DNA of 49,711 bases from Gammaproteobacteria bacterium. Lineage in GTDB: Bacteria; Pseudomonadota; Gammaproteobacteria; Pseudomonadales; Azotimanducaceae. Made by a program: the position numbers and the translations under genes. This document shows, piece after piece, positions 21,193-32,200 of this stretch. Where the stretch lies: positions 1-49,711 of the forward strand of contig JASJXV010000008.1 of NCBI GenBank assembly GCA_030123805.1, given 5' to 3'. Under the pieces are notes generated by a model. It searched no databases. It was given only the letters and a program-made list of their open reading frames with translations, and was not told the DNA's origin. Numbering within the stretch: position 1 is the stretch's first letter; every line of letters begins with the position of its first letter.

Positions 21193-21654
21193 TCAACAGG
21201 ACTCTTCATTCTGCCACTGACTGGCCGCGTCAACATCACTGCTTCGGGTTTCCAGCCAGCGCTCCCCTTCGGTTGTCTGTTCCTTCTTCCAGAAAGGCGC
21301 CCTGGTCTTGAGATAGTCCATGATAAACTCGCAAGCAAGAAACGCATCCTTCCTGTGCTGACTGGTCACCGCAACCAGTACGATCTGGTCAGACGGGGAC
21401 AACTGTCCTACTCTATGAATCACCCGGGTGCCTATCAATTGCCATCGAGATTTTGCTGCGTCGACGATCCCTTCAATACTCTTCTCAGTCATTCCAGGAT
21501 AGTGTTCCAGATACAACCCGCTGACCTTATCGCTGTCACTGATATCGCGCACCAGTCCGATAAAAGTAACGATCGCTCCTGTTTCAGAAGATTGCGCTCG
21601 CAACACTTTTACTTCTTCTGCAATATCAAAATCCGCTTCCTGAATTATGACCAT
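21193..21654 (-). CDS. moaE: Molybdopterin synthase catalytic subunit MoaE
   Basis: A 153-residue subunit that, with thiocarboxylated MoaD, converts cyclic pyranopterin monophosphate to molybdopterin. The motifs GAIVTFIGLVRD, LEHYPGMTEKSI, RVIHRVGQL and CEFIMDYLKTRAPFWKKE (with the catalytic Lys pair) are present. It is the last gene of moaC-moaD-moaE, with two bases between the moaD stop and its ATG. Confidence 0.95.
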   Translation of the reverse strand: MVIIQEADFDIAEEVKVLRAQSSETGAIVTFIGLVRDISDSDKVSGLYLEHYPGMTEKSIEGIVDAAKSRWQLIGTRVIHRVGQLSPSDQIVLVAVTSQHRKDAFLACEFIMDYLKTRAPFWKKEQTTEGERWLETRSSDVDAASQWQNEESC

Positions 21655-21656
21655 TG

Positions 21657-21914
21657 TTATCCGCCTGAAACCGGTGGGAAAAAAGCAACTTCATCACCGT
21701 CTCTGAGCCCATGATCTGCCTTGACCATAGATTGATTAACCGAAATCAGCAAATTTTCCTGCTGCAACGTACTCGACCACCTATCGTCCCTGGCACCACA
21801 CAGGTAGTCAATCAGGGAGGCTATGTCCTCAATATCATCGTTAAGCGTCATCTGCTCTCTTCCCATACCGAGTATCTCTCGGATACGAGCAAAATATAAG
21901 ATCTCTATCACCAC
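21657..21914 (-). CDS. moaD: Molybdopterin synthase sulfur carrier subunit MoaD
   Basis: An 85-residue beta-grasp protein ending in Gly-Gly (PPVSGG), the thiocarboxylate site. The ending GDEVAFFPPVSGG is the family hallmark. It lies between moaC and moaE with near-zero spacing. Confidence 0.95.
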   Translation of the reverse strand: MVIEILYFARIREILGMGREQMTLNDDIEDIASLIDYLCGARDDRWSSTLQQENLLISVNQSMVKADHGLRDGDEVAFFPPVSGG

Positions 21915-21917
21915 CTG

Positions 21918-22409
21918 TCAGTCCCCCCCCTGATCCGATCTTGACCAATGGCCTGATTTGCCACCTTTCTTCTCCAGGAGTTTGATATCGCTGATTATCA
22001 TGCTTTTATCAACCGCCTTGCACATATCATAAAGTGTAAGTGCAGCGACTGAAGCCGCCGTCAGCGCCTCCATCTCAACGCCGGTCTGACCCGTCAGCCG
22101 GCAACAGGTTCGGATGCTAACTCTGGCGTTAGCTTCATCCAGCTCCAGGTCTACCGATATTGACGTCAACAGCAGCGGATGACACAAGGGTATCAACTCC
22201 GAACATTTCTTGGCTGCCTGAATACCTGCAATACGTGCCACGCCAAGCACATCTCCCTTGCTGTGACCTCCCTCACGAATCAACCTGAGAGTGTTCTCCG
22301 ACATCATCACGCAGGCTGATGCTCGCGCTTCCCTCGAAGTTGAATTCTTTTCGGTCACATCGACCATCTGTGCCTGGCCGTCCTCATTCAAGTGTGTCAG
22401 TTCAGTCAT
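21918..22409 (-). CDS. moaC: Cyclic pyranopterin monophosphate synthase MoaC
   Basis: A 163-residue enzyme that closes the pyranopterin ring after MoaA. The start is ATG 22409, giving the family N-terminus [18 protein letters not shown]; a longer frame from 22478 adds 23 non-conserved residues. Conserved blocks are [53 protein letters not shown] and the C-terminal KKGGKSGHW. First gene of a moaCDE operon; moaA and moaB are not in the window. Confidence 0.95.
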   Translation of the reverse strand: MTELTHLNEDGQAQMVDVTEKNSTSREARASACVMMSENTLRLIREGGHSKGDVLGVARIAGIQAAKKCSELIPLCHPLLLTSISVDLELDEANARVSIRTCCRLTGQTGVEMEALTAASVAALTLYDMCKAVDKSMIISDIKLLEKKGGKSGHWSRSDQGGD

Positions 22410-22562
22410 ATCAGATTCTTTCATCCGTACAAGTAGAGGCATCTGCGTTGTGTGCCTTTTCCGCCATCGCGCAAACACCTCGGTTGAGCCCGGTTTGCCG
22501 AATCCGGCCGGGACATTTAAACTGGTAGCATTCTTTCAGATCGCGGTAAAAATAGCATTATA

Positions 22563-22994
22563 ATGACTTGGAGTCCTCATATCACCGTTGCCACGATAGT
22601 TCCTGATGGTGATCGATTCTTACTGGTAGAAGAGTGGGCAGATAATCGTCTGGTGTTGAATCAACCCGCCGGACACCTGGACCCGGATGAAAGCCTGATT
22701 GAAGCGGCTGTCCGGGAAACTCGCGAAGAAACCGGATGGCAGATCGAAGTGCGATCCATTGTCGGTATTTATTTATACAAGGCTGTCAATGGTGTGACTT
22801 ATCACCGCACCTGTTTTCTGGCTGATCCTGTATCACAGACCAGTAAAGCACTGGATCATGGCATCGAAAGAATCGTGTGGATGACACGAGCAGAAGTCGA
22901 TGCAAACAAAAATCGTCTCAGAAGCCCGATGGTTACTCAATGTATTGACGATTACCTGGCCGGTCAGCAATTTCCCCTTTCAATGCTTCGTTAA
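22563..22994 (+). CDS. nudJ: Nudix phosphatase NudJ
   Basis: A 143-residue Nudix hydrolase. The Nudix box starts at GHLDPDESLIEAAVRETREE and continues T-G-W, fitting GX5EX7REUXEEXGU. The PAGHLDPDES and YHRTCFLA segments match NudJ, which in E. coli hydrolyses thiamine pyrophosphate and nucleotides and often neighbours mnmA. The promoter must lie in the short gap shared with moaC. Confidence 0.9.
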   Translation: MTWSPHITVATIVPDGDRFLLVEEWADNRLVLNQPAGHLDPDESLIEAAVRETREETGWQIEVRSIVGIYLYKAVNGVTYHRTCFLADPVSQTSKALDHGIERIVWMTRAEVDANKNRLRSPMVTQCIDDYLAGQQFPLSMLR

Positions 22995-23063
22995 TAATCA
23001 ACAGATTCGAACTGGCTCGACTGTAACGCCGACACGTCCTCACTGCTGTAGCACAAACCAGCT

Positions 23064-23193
23064 AACAAGCTGAGGCGGATATTCGCTCCTGGGACACGCT
23101 GTAAACCATCCATGGGCGCTTAATCGTCGGCCCCGAGACGTCGGACCGCCTGTCTCCGACAGTCCCTGGAGCAAATATCCGCCTCAACTTGTT
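23064..23193. repeat. Long imperfect palindromic intergenic repeat, copy 1
   Basis: The ends are an imperfect inverted repeat of about 32 bp: the left arm begins AACAAGCTGAGGCGGATATT and the right arm, read in reverse complement, begins AACAAGTTGAGGCGGATATT, with about three mismatches in all. The middle holds CTCCTGGGACACGCT, CGTCGGCCCCGA, and ACGTCGGACCGCC. A second copy lies in inverted orientation at 23351-23473. There is no coding frame. This is part of the 613-bp gap (22995-23607) between nudJ and mnmA. Confidence 0.8.
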
Positions 23194-23350
23194 TCTTGGC
23201 ATCAAGAATGTTCTACCGTAAAAATATGGTTGTTATAGCCTTTAATCAAAATACAGTAGCCGGTGGGAGCGAGGTATCTCCTTGGCTACTGCATCTCGAT
23301 CTAATCCTATAAAAACTCTATCGATTGATAGAAAATGCTTGATGCTAAGA

Positions 23351-23473
23351 GAGTTGCGATGGATATTTAGTCCTGGGACCGTCGGAGGCGGCGGTCCGAC
23401 GTATCGGGGCCGACGCAGAGCGTACAGGGAAGTATTCATAGCGTGTCCCAGGAGAAAATATCCAGCGCAACTC
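23351..23473. repeat. Long imperfect palindromic intergenic repeat, copy 2 (inverted)
   Basis: Its reverse complement reads CTCCTGGGACACGCT, then a variable block, then CGTCGGCCCCGA, ACGTCGGACCGCC and CGACGGTCCCAGGA, the same order as copy 1. The ends form an inverted repeat: GAGTTGCGATGGATATTTAG against GAGTTGCGCTGGATATTTTC. Between the core and the outer arms it differs from copy 1, so cores are conserved and the flanks have co-varied to stay paired. The 157 bp between the copies contain no gene. Confidence 0.8.
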
Positions 23474-23607
23474 GCTACACAAATTTGCGGGACAACAGTG
23501 CCCCCAAAACCTACTTCAGCTCAGTTAATCGCAAAGCCAACAACTACTTGGGCAGGCACCTGCGGTCGCGTACAATACAGGTTTCCCAGGTTATATTGTC
23601 CGAAATC

Positions 23608-24786
23608 ATGTCATCCAATACTCAAACGCGCGTCATAGTCGGAATGTCCGGTGGTGTGGACTCATCCGTTGCGGCTCTGTTACTGCTTGAGCAGGGACTG
23701 CATGTGGAGGGGCTCTTCATGAAGAACTGGGAGGAAGATGACGGCAGTGAGTATTGCACCGCGAAACAAGATCTTGCCGATGCCCAGGCAGTATGTGACA
23801 AACTGGGGATACGGCTGCATCAGGCAAACTTCGCAAGTGAATACTGGGATACGGTCTTCGAACATTTTCTAGCCGAGTATAAGGCTGGCAGGACACCGAA
23901 CCCGGACATTCTCTGTAACAAGGAGATTAAATTCAAAGCGTTTCTGGAATACGCCCTGGTACTGGGTGCCGACTACATCGCCACCGGCCATTACGCCCGG
24001 ATCGATCGTGGCAGCGCTGGTACTCGTCTCTTGAAGGGACTCGATGGCAACAAAGACCAGAGCTATTTCTTGCACGCTGTGGCGGAAGAGCAATTTAAAA
24101 GATCCCTGTTTCCACTGGGAGAAATAACGAAATCCGAAGTCCGGGCTCTGGCGTATTCGAATGGCCTTACTACCCATGATAAAAAGGACAGCACGGGTAT
24201 TTGTTTTATTGGTGAACGACGCTTCAAGGATTTTCTTGAGCAGTATATACCTGCTCAACCTGGCGAAATTGTGTCCGCTGAGGGGGAACTACTGGGTCAT
24301 CATTCCGGATTGATGTTCCACACGCTTGGCCAAAGACAAGGACTGCGAATTGGCGGTCTAAAAGATCACAAGGAAGCTCCCTGGTATGTAATCGAAAAAC
24401 GTCTTGACACGAACCAACTCGTCGTTGCTCAGGGCAATGAGCACCCATTGCTGTTCAGTAACAATTTGTGTTGCGATAATATTGAATGGATTGATGGTCA
24501 AGGACCGGCGTTGCCATTTTCAGGCAAAGCCAAAACCCGCTATCGTCAGAGTGATCAGAACTGCCATGTCGTGCGTGAATCTACGGGTTACAGAGTGTTA
24601 TTTGAACATCCTCAGAGATCTGTAACACCAGGGCAATCTGTGTGCATCTACGACCATGACTGGTGTCTGGGTGGTGGCGTCATTACTGCCACTGGCAGAG
24701 CCGGTGAAGCAGAAGTTCTGGACTCTTCTGCTAAAGTTGTGGACAGTTCCTCTAACGTTCTGGACAGCTCCGGTGATTTCATTTGA
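23608..24786 (+). CDS. mnmA: tRNA-specific 2-thiouridylase MnmA
   Basis: A 392-residue PP-loop enzyme that puts sulfur on U34 of Lys, Glu and Gln tRNAs, receiving it from TusE. The PP-loop is GMSGGVDSS; the first catalytic Cys lies in NPDILCNKE and the second in [11 protein letters not shown] 23608 matches the family start; a longer frame from 23443 would begin inside the repeat and is not credible. The protein is about 20-25 residues longer than usual: the tail holds three imperfect copies of V-L/V-D-S-S. The stop overlaps the hflD start. Confidence 0.95.
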   Translation: MSSNTQTRVIVGMSGGVDSSVAALLLLEQGLHVEGLFMKNWEEDDGSEYCTAKQDLADAQAVCDKLGIRLHQANFASEYWDTVFEHFLAEYKAGRTPNPDILCNKEIKFKAFLEYALVLGADYIATGHYARIDRGSAGTRLLKGLDGNKDQSYFLHAVAEEQFKRSLFPLGEITKSEVRALAYSNGLTTHDKKDSTGICFIGERRFKDFLEQYIPAQPGEIVSAEGELLGHHSGLMFHTLGQRQGLRIGGLKDHKEAPWYVIEKRLDTNQLVVAQGNEHPLLFSNNLCCDNIEWIDGQGPALPFSGKAKTRYRQSDQNCHVVRESTGYRVLFEHPQRSVTPGQSVCIYDHDWCLGGGVITATGRAGEAEVLDSSAKVVDSSSNVLDSSGDFI

Positions 24787-25424
24787 GCAGCATTGATGAT
24801 CAAGTCCTGGCTCTGGCAGGCATCTTTCAAGCTGCCTATCTGGTGGCCAAAATTGCTAAAACGGGAATTCACCCGCAGGACTGCTTTGCATCCAGTATAA
24901 ACAGTCTGTTCGTATTTGATGCCGATTCCACGTCCGGCATCTATCAGGGCTCTGCAAACCTGACGGTGGGATTACGAGTCTGCAGCCAAGTATTGGAACG
25001 GAAAGGGTTGAGTGATATCTCTCGTGAATACTTCGATATCTTTCGCTATGGGCTGAATCTGCTGCAATTGGAGAGAAAACTCTCCAAGTATCCAGCCATG
25101 ATGGATCATATAGGCGAGCGCTTGAAAGATATTACTATGCGAACAGATCACTTCTCGCCCACACACTCGCAGGTTATAGCCGATATTGCCCTGTTGTACC
25201 ATGAAACGGTGAGCACCCTGGCTCGGCGTATTCAAGTCCGTGGTGAGACGAGATTTCTGCAAAATGAGGTCAATGTGAATAAAGTCCGCGCTCTGCTGCT
25301 GTCCGGTATCAGGTCATCCGTGTTATGGCACCAGCTGGGCGGTCGCCGTTGGCACTTGCTATTCTTCAGAAATCGATTACGGAGTGCGATAAGTCATCAA
25401 ATGAACTTAATTCAAGCAGATTAA
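24783..25424 (+). CDS. hflD: High-frequency lysogenization protein HflD homolog
   Basis: A 213-residue alpha-helical, membrane-associated protein. The start [20 protein letters not shown] and the ending [21 protein letters not shown] are family hallmarks. In E. coli HflD binds lambda CII; the native role is unclear but mnmA-hflD-purB order is conserved. It starts with TTG at 24783 overlapping the mnmA stop by a few bases, so it is translationally coupled. Confidence 0.93.
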   Translation: MSSIDDQVLALAGIFQAAYLVAKIAKTGIHPQDCFASSINSLFVFDADSTSGIYQGSANLTVGLRVCSQVLERKGLSDISREYFDIFRYGLNLLQLERKLSKYPAMMDHIGERLKDITMRTDHFSPTHSQVIADIALLYHETVSTLARRIQVRGETRFLQNEVNVNKVRALLLSGIRSSVLWHQLGGRRWHLLFFRNRLRSAISHQMNLIQAD

Positions 25425-25483
25425 TAGCTTATAATAGTTACCTAAAGTAAATTCTAGTCAGGATTACCGGGTTTGGTTTAGTG

Positions 25484-26886
<1,403 letters not shown>

Positions 26887-26961
26887 GTTCCCTGGCAGGA
26901 ATTTCGCATCGTTAGCGTAATTCCCGATGGCAATTTTACCAACACGCACGGCGTTTCCACT

Positions 26962-28461
26962 ATGCCCAAATCGCTCACGCTCAGACAATTTGATATCGCC
27001 GAAGCAAACTGGAAATTTCAGGCGGACTCGTTGTCAGTACCGAGACATCAGGTATTTGTATTGGAACAAGGCACATCCGCAGGTGATGAATTTGATGGCA
27101 TGGACGCTGAAGCCTGGCATTGGCTGGCAATGGACGGAAGGGGTAACCCCATCGGAACCGGTCGATTACTGCCAAGTGGACAGATAGGTCGAATGGCTGT
27201 CGTGAAAAAATTCCGCGGGCTGGGTATCGGTGCTGCAATCCTGGCAGAAGCAATCTCTAAAGCAAACCGGTTAGGTATGAACGAGGTGTTTGTACACGCC
27301 CAGACCCATGTAACTTCATTCTACGAGAAACTCGGCTTTCTCATCACCGGTGCTGAATTCAAAGAGGTCGACATTCCCCATGTGAAAATGGTGTTGGCAA
27401 TCGATTCAGAACAACACGGAATTTCGGCCAGGCAGTCCGCAGACAGCATGTCAATCAAGCAATTTGACACGCGAGAAGCCTATTGGGAAACCGATGCATC
27501 CGAATTGATTCGGTTACGTCATGAGGTATTTGTAATCGGCCAAAAGGTACCGGAAGAAATCGAACAGGATGGTCGCGATGCAACCGCCTGTCACTGGATT
27601 GCGAGGGACCCGGAAGGCAGGGTAATCGGCACCGGTAGACTACTTCCGGATGGTCATATTGGTCGAATGGCGGTATTGGAAGAGCATCGTGGTCAGGGAA
27701 TTGGCTTTACCATCCTGGAAATGGCGGTCCAGAAAGCCCGTTATCTGGGTTTCAAAGAGGTTGTTCTGCATGCCCAATCTCATGCACGGGCTTTTTATGA
27801 GCGAGCGCAGTTCTGCGTACGCGGAGAAGAATTCATGGAAGCTGGAATACCTCACATAGAGATGTTCCGTGAACTTGAAAGGGCAGATATACATGCCGCC
27901 CGCGGCATCAGCTTTCTGCAAACAGTTGAACGTGGTGAATATCAGGGTGATGGCGCCAAACCCGACTATGTGCTTGGCAAGACCAACCAGCCTCTGCTAC
28001 TAGGGTCGGAGAACGAGTTTCGTGACGTATCCTGTGATTTGGCGGATCAGTCAGTTATGTCACTCAAGATCTGGTCACCGTTGCTGGAACACGGTCTTTA
28101 TGACAATCCGGAATTTTATGCTGCTGTGTCTCGTCTGGCACGAAGAAATCGACACACGGAAGTGCAAATATTAATCTATGACTCACACCGGATGGTAAAA
28201 AACGGACATGCGATACTGGAGTTAGCCAGGCGCTTATCCAGTAGCATTAACATCCGCATCGTGCACGAAGACTATCGTCAGATAAATCACGAATACCTGT
28301 TGGCCGATGCATCGGGTATTGTGTATCGACCGGATTATGAGGTGTTCGATGGATATACCAATTACTATGATCCGACCGAAGTTAATCGTTTGAGAAGGGA
28401 ATTTGTCAGAGCCTGGGAGACGGGTTTATACGATCCCAATCTGCGGCAACTCAAGATTTAG
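26962..28461 (+). CDS. Tandem GNAT acetyltransferase with C-terminal PLD-like domain
   Basis: A 499-residue protein with two similar GNAT domains, about 5-148 and 164-305. Each has the acetyl-CoA loop in the same context: IGRMAVVKKFRGLGIGAAIL (75-94) and IGRMAVLEEHRGQGIGFTIL (233-252), and each has GTGRLLP just before and VHAQTH or LHAQSH after. The halves clearly arose by duplication. Residues about 315-499 form a third region with LKIWSPLLEHGLYDN, EVQILIYDSH and LADASGIVYRPDYEVFDG; it resembles the phospholipase-D-like C-terminal domain (DUF7931, from memory) of Pseudomonas GNAT proteins. Substrate unknown. It lies between purB and aceA. The ATG has no clear ribosome site. Confidence 0.85.
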   Translation: MPKSLTLRQFDIAEANWKFQADSLSVPRHQVFVLEQGTSAGDEFDGMDAEAWHWLAMDGRGNPIGTGRLLPSGQIGRMAVVKKFRGLGIGAAILAEAISKANRLGMNEVFVHAQTHVTSFYEKLGFLITGAEFKEVDIPHVKMVLAIDSEQHGISARQSADSMSIKQFDTREAYWETDASELIRLRHEVFVIGQKVPEEIEQDGRDATACHWIARDPEGRVIGTGRLLPDGHIGRMAVLEEHRGQGIGFTILEMAVQKARYLGFKEVVLHAQSHARAFYERAQFCVRGEEFMEAGIPHIEMFRELERADIHAARGISFLQTVERGEYQGDGAKPDYVLGKTNQPLLLGSENEFRDVSCDLADQSVMSLKIWSPLLEHGLYDNPEFYAAVSRLARRNRHTEVQILIYDSHRMVKNGHAILELARRLSSSINIRIVHEDYRQINHEYLLADASGIVYRPDYEVFDGYTNYYDPTEVNRLRREFVRAWETGLYDPNLRQLKI

Positions 28462-28624
28462 CAGAGGCGTTCGCAACAACAGACCGGTAAGCACACACGG
28501 CTTGTCCGGTTCAATTGATGAAAAATTGGAATATATTAGTGTCCAATTATTCGCTATTCATTGAATAATATACTGATACATTGCGTCGCTTCTGTACCTG
28601 CTAACCAATGCGAGGTGATTTAAC

Positions 28625-29917
28625 ATGTATGAGAGACCAGCACCCAGAGACGTTCAAATTGCAGAACTCGAGCAAGATTGGGCTGAAAACGAACGCTGGG
28701 AATATGTAAAGAGAGGCTACACCGCGGAACAAGTGGTGAATCTACGTGGATCAGTCCCTCACCACTACAGTCTCGCCGACCTGGGCGCAAGAAAGTTGTG
28801 GAAATTATTGCATACAGAGGATTTCATAAATTGCCTGGGCGCACTCACTGGGGGTCAAGCGGTACAGCAGGTGAAGGCCGGTATTCAGGCCATCTATCTC
28901 TCAGGATGGCAGGTTGCAGCGGATGCAAATCAGGCTGAAACCATGTATCCCGACCAATCATTGTATCCCACCAATTCGGTACCAAGCGTAGTCAACCGTA
29001 TAAATAACGCATTTCGTCGAGCTGATGAGATTCAATGGTCAGAAGGGAAAAATAGCGTCGACTTTTATGCACCGATTATTGCCGATGCCGAAGCCGGTTT
29101 TGGGGGTGTTCTGAACGCTTTCGAATTGATGAAATCGATGATCTCCGCCGGAGCGGCCGGGGTACATTTTGAGGATCAGCTCGCATCCGTTAAAAAATGC
29201 GGACACATGGGTGGAAAGGTGCTGGTGCCCACCAAAGAAGCTGTTCAGAAACTGATTTCCGCTCGCCTTGCGTCAGATGTTTGCGGCACACCCACACTTC
29301 TTTTAGCGAGAACCGATGCCAATGCGGCAGACATGATTACCTCGGATATTGACCCGTGGGATAAGGAATTCCTGACAGGAGAAAGAACGCCCGAAGGTTT
29401 TTACAAGACCAGAAATGGACTGGATCAGGCAATCTCTCGAGGTTTGGCTTATGCTCCATACGCTGATTTACTGTGGTGTGAGACAGCAGTTCCTTCACTG
29501 GAAGAAGCCAAACGATTCGCAGAAGCAATACACAAGGAATATCCGCATCGGTTACTCGCCTACAATTGTTCCCCTTCCTTCAACTGGAAGGCAAATCTGG
29601 ACGACGCAACAATTGCAAAATTTCAAACGGAACTTGCCGCGATGGGCTATAAATACCAGTTTATCACGTTGGCGGGTATCCATAGCATGTGGTACAGCAT
29701 GTATGAACTGGCTAAGGATTACAAAGAGCGTCAAATGCCGGCTTATGTCGAACTTCAGGAGAAGGAATTTGCAGCTGCGAAACGAGGCTATAGTTTCGTT
29801 TCTCACCAGCAGGAAGTGGGTACTGGTTATTTCGACAAGGTAGCAGAATGTATCCAGGGCGGACAGTCTTCAGTAACGGCACTCAGTGGTTCTACTGAAG
29901 AACGCCAATTCGCTTGA
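28625..29917 (+). CDS. aceA: Isocitrate lyase
   Basis: A 430-residue enzyme cleaving isocitrate to glyoxylate and succinate. The catalytic loop is [15 protein letters not shown]; the start of the barrel shows [20 protein letters not shown] and [10 protein letters not shown], and the C-terminal YNCSPSFNW segment is present. Length matches the 430-residue bacterial class. GAGGTGATTTAAC precedes the ATG. It allows growth on acetate and fatty acids, in line with acyl-CoA genes later in the window. No malate synthase gene is seen here. Confidence 0.97.
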   Translation: MYERPAPRDVQIAELEQDWAENERWEYVKRGYTAEQVVNLRGSVPHHYSLADLGARKLWKLLHTEDFINCLGALTGGQAVQQVKAGIQAIYLSGWQVAADANQAETMYPDQSLYPTNSVPSVVNRINNAFRRADEIQWSEGKNSVDFYAPIIADAEAGFGGVLNAFELMKSMISAGAAGVHFEDQLASVKKCGHMGGKVLVPTKEAVQKLISARLASDVCGTPTLLLARTDANAADMITSDIDPWDKEFLTGERTPEGFYKTRNGLDQAISRGLAYAPYADLLWCETAVPSLEEAKRFAEAIHKEYPHRLLAYNCSPSFNWKANLDDATIAKFQTELAAMGYKYQFITLAGIHSMWYSMYELAKDYKERQMPAYVELQEKEFAAAKRGYSFVSHQQEVGTGYFDKVAECIQGGQSSVTALSGSTEERQFA

Positions 29918-29937
29918 ATTAGATTAAGGTTCGCGCC

Positions 29938-29961
29938 AAGGGGCAGCTTTGGCTGCCCTTT
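29938..29961 (+). terminator. Hairpin terminator after aceA
   Basis: AAGGGGCAGC pairs with GCTGCCCTTT (10 bp with one wobble) around a 4-nt TTTG loop. The stem is stable but the T-run after it is short, so strength is uncertain. Confidence 0.6.
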
Positions 29962-30156
29962 AGTGCGTCAGCATCTGCTACCAATACTTTTCCAGTGCCT
30001 TTATCGACCACCTGATCAGCCACCAATGAATTGTCTTCGTGGCACTTTATCGTGACGATTTCTCCACCAAACCTCCCTCCGGTGGTCCGACGACCTGCCG
30101 AGACAGAGTTCATGTGATGGGTTAGACTGCATCACCATTATAACCGGCTCAGACCC

Positions 30157-30792
30157 ATGATAAATCGCACACTCGGATTCCTGTTGATTTACTGGCTTAC
30201 AGCGCAAGCTGTTGCCGAGGTGTTTATCTACAGCAGTCCTGACGGGCATAAAATGATCAGTGATCATCCCGTCAGAGAGCCGGGTTACCAACTGATAGTA
30301 GAGAAAAAAACCCTGCGTAACGTCGGCCGCATAATGGCGAACCGTACCCAGGACATAACGGGTCACAGTCAGTTCAAAGAAACCATCGATGCCGTGAGCA
30401 ACCGTCATGGCGTTGATCCGACGTTGGTGGAAGCGGTAATTCGAACGGAGTCCAGTTTCGATCCCATGGCCCTGTCAAAAAAGGGGGCAGCCGGGCTGAT
30501 GCAATTAACGGATGAAACAGCGAATCACTACCGTGTTTTCGACAGTTTGAGCGCTGAAGAAAACATCAACGCTGGAGTGAAGCATTTAAGCATGTTGATA
30601 ACCCGGTACCAGGGCAGATTGCCACTGGTACTCGCGGCCTACAATGCAGGCGAGACAGCGGTAGCGAAATTTGACGGTGTACCCCCCTACCCCGAAACCC
30701 GGCGTTACATCAGAAAAGTGTTAAGGTTCCACCGCCATTACTGGCAATTAAGGTATGGGAAGGTGGCGTACCCTTATCAGAACCTGTTCTAA
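30157..30792 (+). CDS. Lytic transglycosylase (SLT domain) with DUF4124-like N-terminus
   Basis: A 211-residue exported enzyme predicted to cleave peptidoglycan glycan strands. Residues 1-20 are a signal peptide ending A-V-A. A short DUF4124-like segment (EVFIYSSPDGHKMISDHP) comes next. The SLT domain spans about 75-195, with the catalytic Glu98 in RTESSFDPMALSKKGAAGLM and the later motif LAAYNAGETAV. Single domain, about half the size of MltF or Slt70. It stands 15 bp before pabB, in the same direction. Confidence 0.92.
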   Translation: MINRTLGFLLIYWLTAQAVAEVFIYSSPDGHKMISDHPVREPGYQLIVEKKTLRNVGRIMANRTQDITGHSQFKETIDAVSNRHGVDPTLVEAVIRTESSFDPMALSKKGAAGLMQLTDETANHYRVFDSLSAEENINAGVKHLSMLITRYQGRLPLVLAAYNAGETAVAKFDGVPPYPETRRYIRKVLRFHRHYWQLRYGKVAYPYQNLF

Positions 30793-30807
30793 GTCGATCC
30801 TCCTACA

Positions 30808-32190
30808 ATGACAAAGCGGGACATAAGCACACTGGAGCTTCCCTATCACGCAGATAGTGGCCACTGGTTCGAGAAAGTAAGACATCTGCCTTGTCCTGTT
30901 TTTCTCAACAGTGCCGATCTCAAAGGCGTCGACATTATTAGTGCTGCACCGGTCGTCAAGGTGACAACCCGCGGTGAGATTACCCGCATCACGGATGCGG
31001 CGGGAAGTCGCGAATCCGCTGAAGATCCATTTCAGATACTAAAGGAAATCCTGCGTGACGGCGCGGACACTATAGTACCCATCGGACCCAGGAAGCCGAA
31101 GTTCGAAGGGGGTGTATTAGGCTATTTCGGATATGACCTGGGCCGACGTATCGAACGGCTTCCAGGTACACCCGCAGCGGATATTTCTCTCCCTGACATG
31201 GCCGTGGGAATCTACCTGTGGTCAGTGGAAACTGATCATAGCCAGAAGACCACGACTTTATTTATTGCACCGAATTGTCCCGATCAATTGGCAAGCCAGA
31301 TCATCGACAGGCTTGAGTCAGAAGACCAAAAACCAGGCAGGTCATTTAGCCTGGAATCTTCACTGGTCAGCAATTTTAGCCGTGAAACCTACCGTGAGGC
31401 GTTTGGCCGTATCAAGCGATATATTGACAGTGGTGATTGTTATCAGGTGAATTTGGCGCAGCGATTTTCCGGTAAATTCCGCGGCGATAGCTGGAATCTC
31501 TTTGCCAGAGTCAGTAAAGAGATTCAGGCACCCTTTTCTGCCTTCCTATCCTCAGAGGACTGGTCTGTTCTGAGCTTTTCACCGGAAAGATTTTTATCTC
31601 TTGATAATCGCAGGGTAATGGCGCAACCCATAAAAGGGACAAGGCCTAGAGGTGCAGATGCAAGTGAAGACGAGAGATTAGCCAGAGAATTACTGGCCAG
31701 TGACAAAGACCGGGCAGAAAACCTGATGATTGTGGATCTGTTAAGAAACGATCTGGGCAGAAGTTGCGTGCCAGGCTCCATCCAAACACCCGCGTTGTTC
31801 CGACTGGAACGGTTTAAAAATGTCCATCACCTGGTGAGTGATATCACTGGATATCTGGACGATGCAAAAACATCTACCGATCTCTTGCGAGGTTGTTTCC
31901 CCGGAGGATCCATTACCGGAGCACCCAAGATAAGGGCAATGCAAATAATAGATGAACTGGAACCTCAGCGAAGATCTGTATACTGCGGCTGCATTGGATA
32001 CCTTGGCTTCAATGGCACGATGGACATGAACATTGCCATCAGAACTCTGGTCTGTGATGCCGATCAAATCCACTGCTGGGGAGGGGGTGGTATCGTCGCC
32101 GATTCAGATTGGCAGCAGGAGTATGAAGAGACGTTCCACAAGATAAATATCCTGCTCAGGGCTATGCAAGGATCAACCGTTCCCGCATAG
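30808..32190 (+). CDS. pabB: Aminodeoxychorismate synthase component I
   Basis: A 460-residue chorismate-utilising enzyme for 4-aminobenzoate and folate synthesis. The key lysine is in QPIKGTRPRG: PabB has PIKGT where anthranilate synthase TrpE has PIAGT. Other blocks are GDCYQVNLAQRF, DLLRNDLGRSCVPGS, HHLVSDITG and FPGGSITGAPKIRAM. No amidotransferase domain is fused, so PabA must come from elsewhere. It converges with thrH, as in Pseudomonas. Confidence 0.95.
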   Translation: MTKRDISTLELPYHADSGHWFEKVRHLPCPVFLNSADLKGVDIISAAPVVKVTTRGEITRITDAAGSRESAEDPFQILKEILRDGADTIVPIGPRKPKFEGGVLGYFGYDLGRRIERLPGTPAADISLPDMAVGIYLWSVETDHSQKTTTLFIAPNCPDQLASQIIDRLESEDQKPGRSFSLESSLVSNFSRETYREAFGRIKRYIDSGDCYQVNLAQRFSGKFRGDSWNLFARVSKEIQAPFSAFLSSEDWSVLSFSPERFLSLDNRRVMAQPIKGTRPRGADASEDERLARELLASDKDRAENLMIVDLLRNDLGRSCVPGSIQTPALFRLERFKNVHHLVSDITGYLDDAKTSTDLLRGCFPGGSITGAPKIRAMQIIDELEPQRRSVYCGCIGYLGFNGTMDMNIAIRTLVCDADQIHCWGGGGIVADSDWQQEYEETFHKINILLRAMQGSTVPA

Positions 32191-32200
32191 AATGTTTTGC

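Noticed and set aside
23443-23607. N-terminal extension of mnmA
   Set aside because: It would start inside the palindromic repeat and adds 55 residues not seen in the family; ATG 23608 gives the normal start.
30808-32190. Anthranilate synthase TrpE
   Set aside because: The sequence has PIKGT rather than PIAGT, which marks PabB, and its neighbour thrH fits the pabB location.
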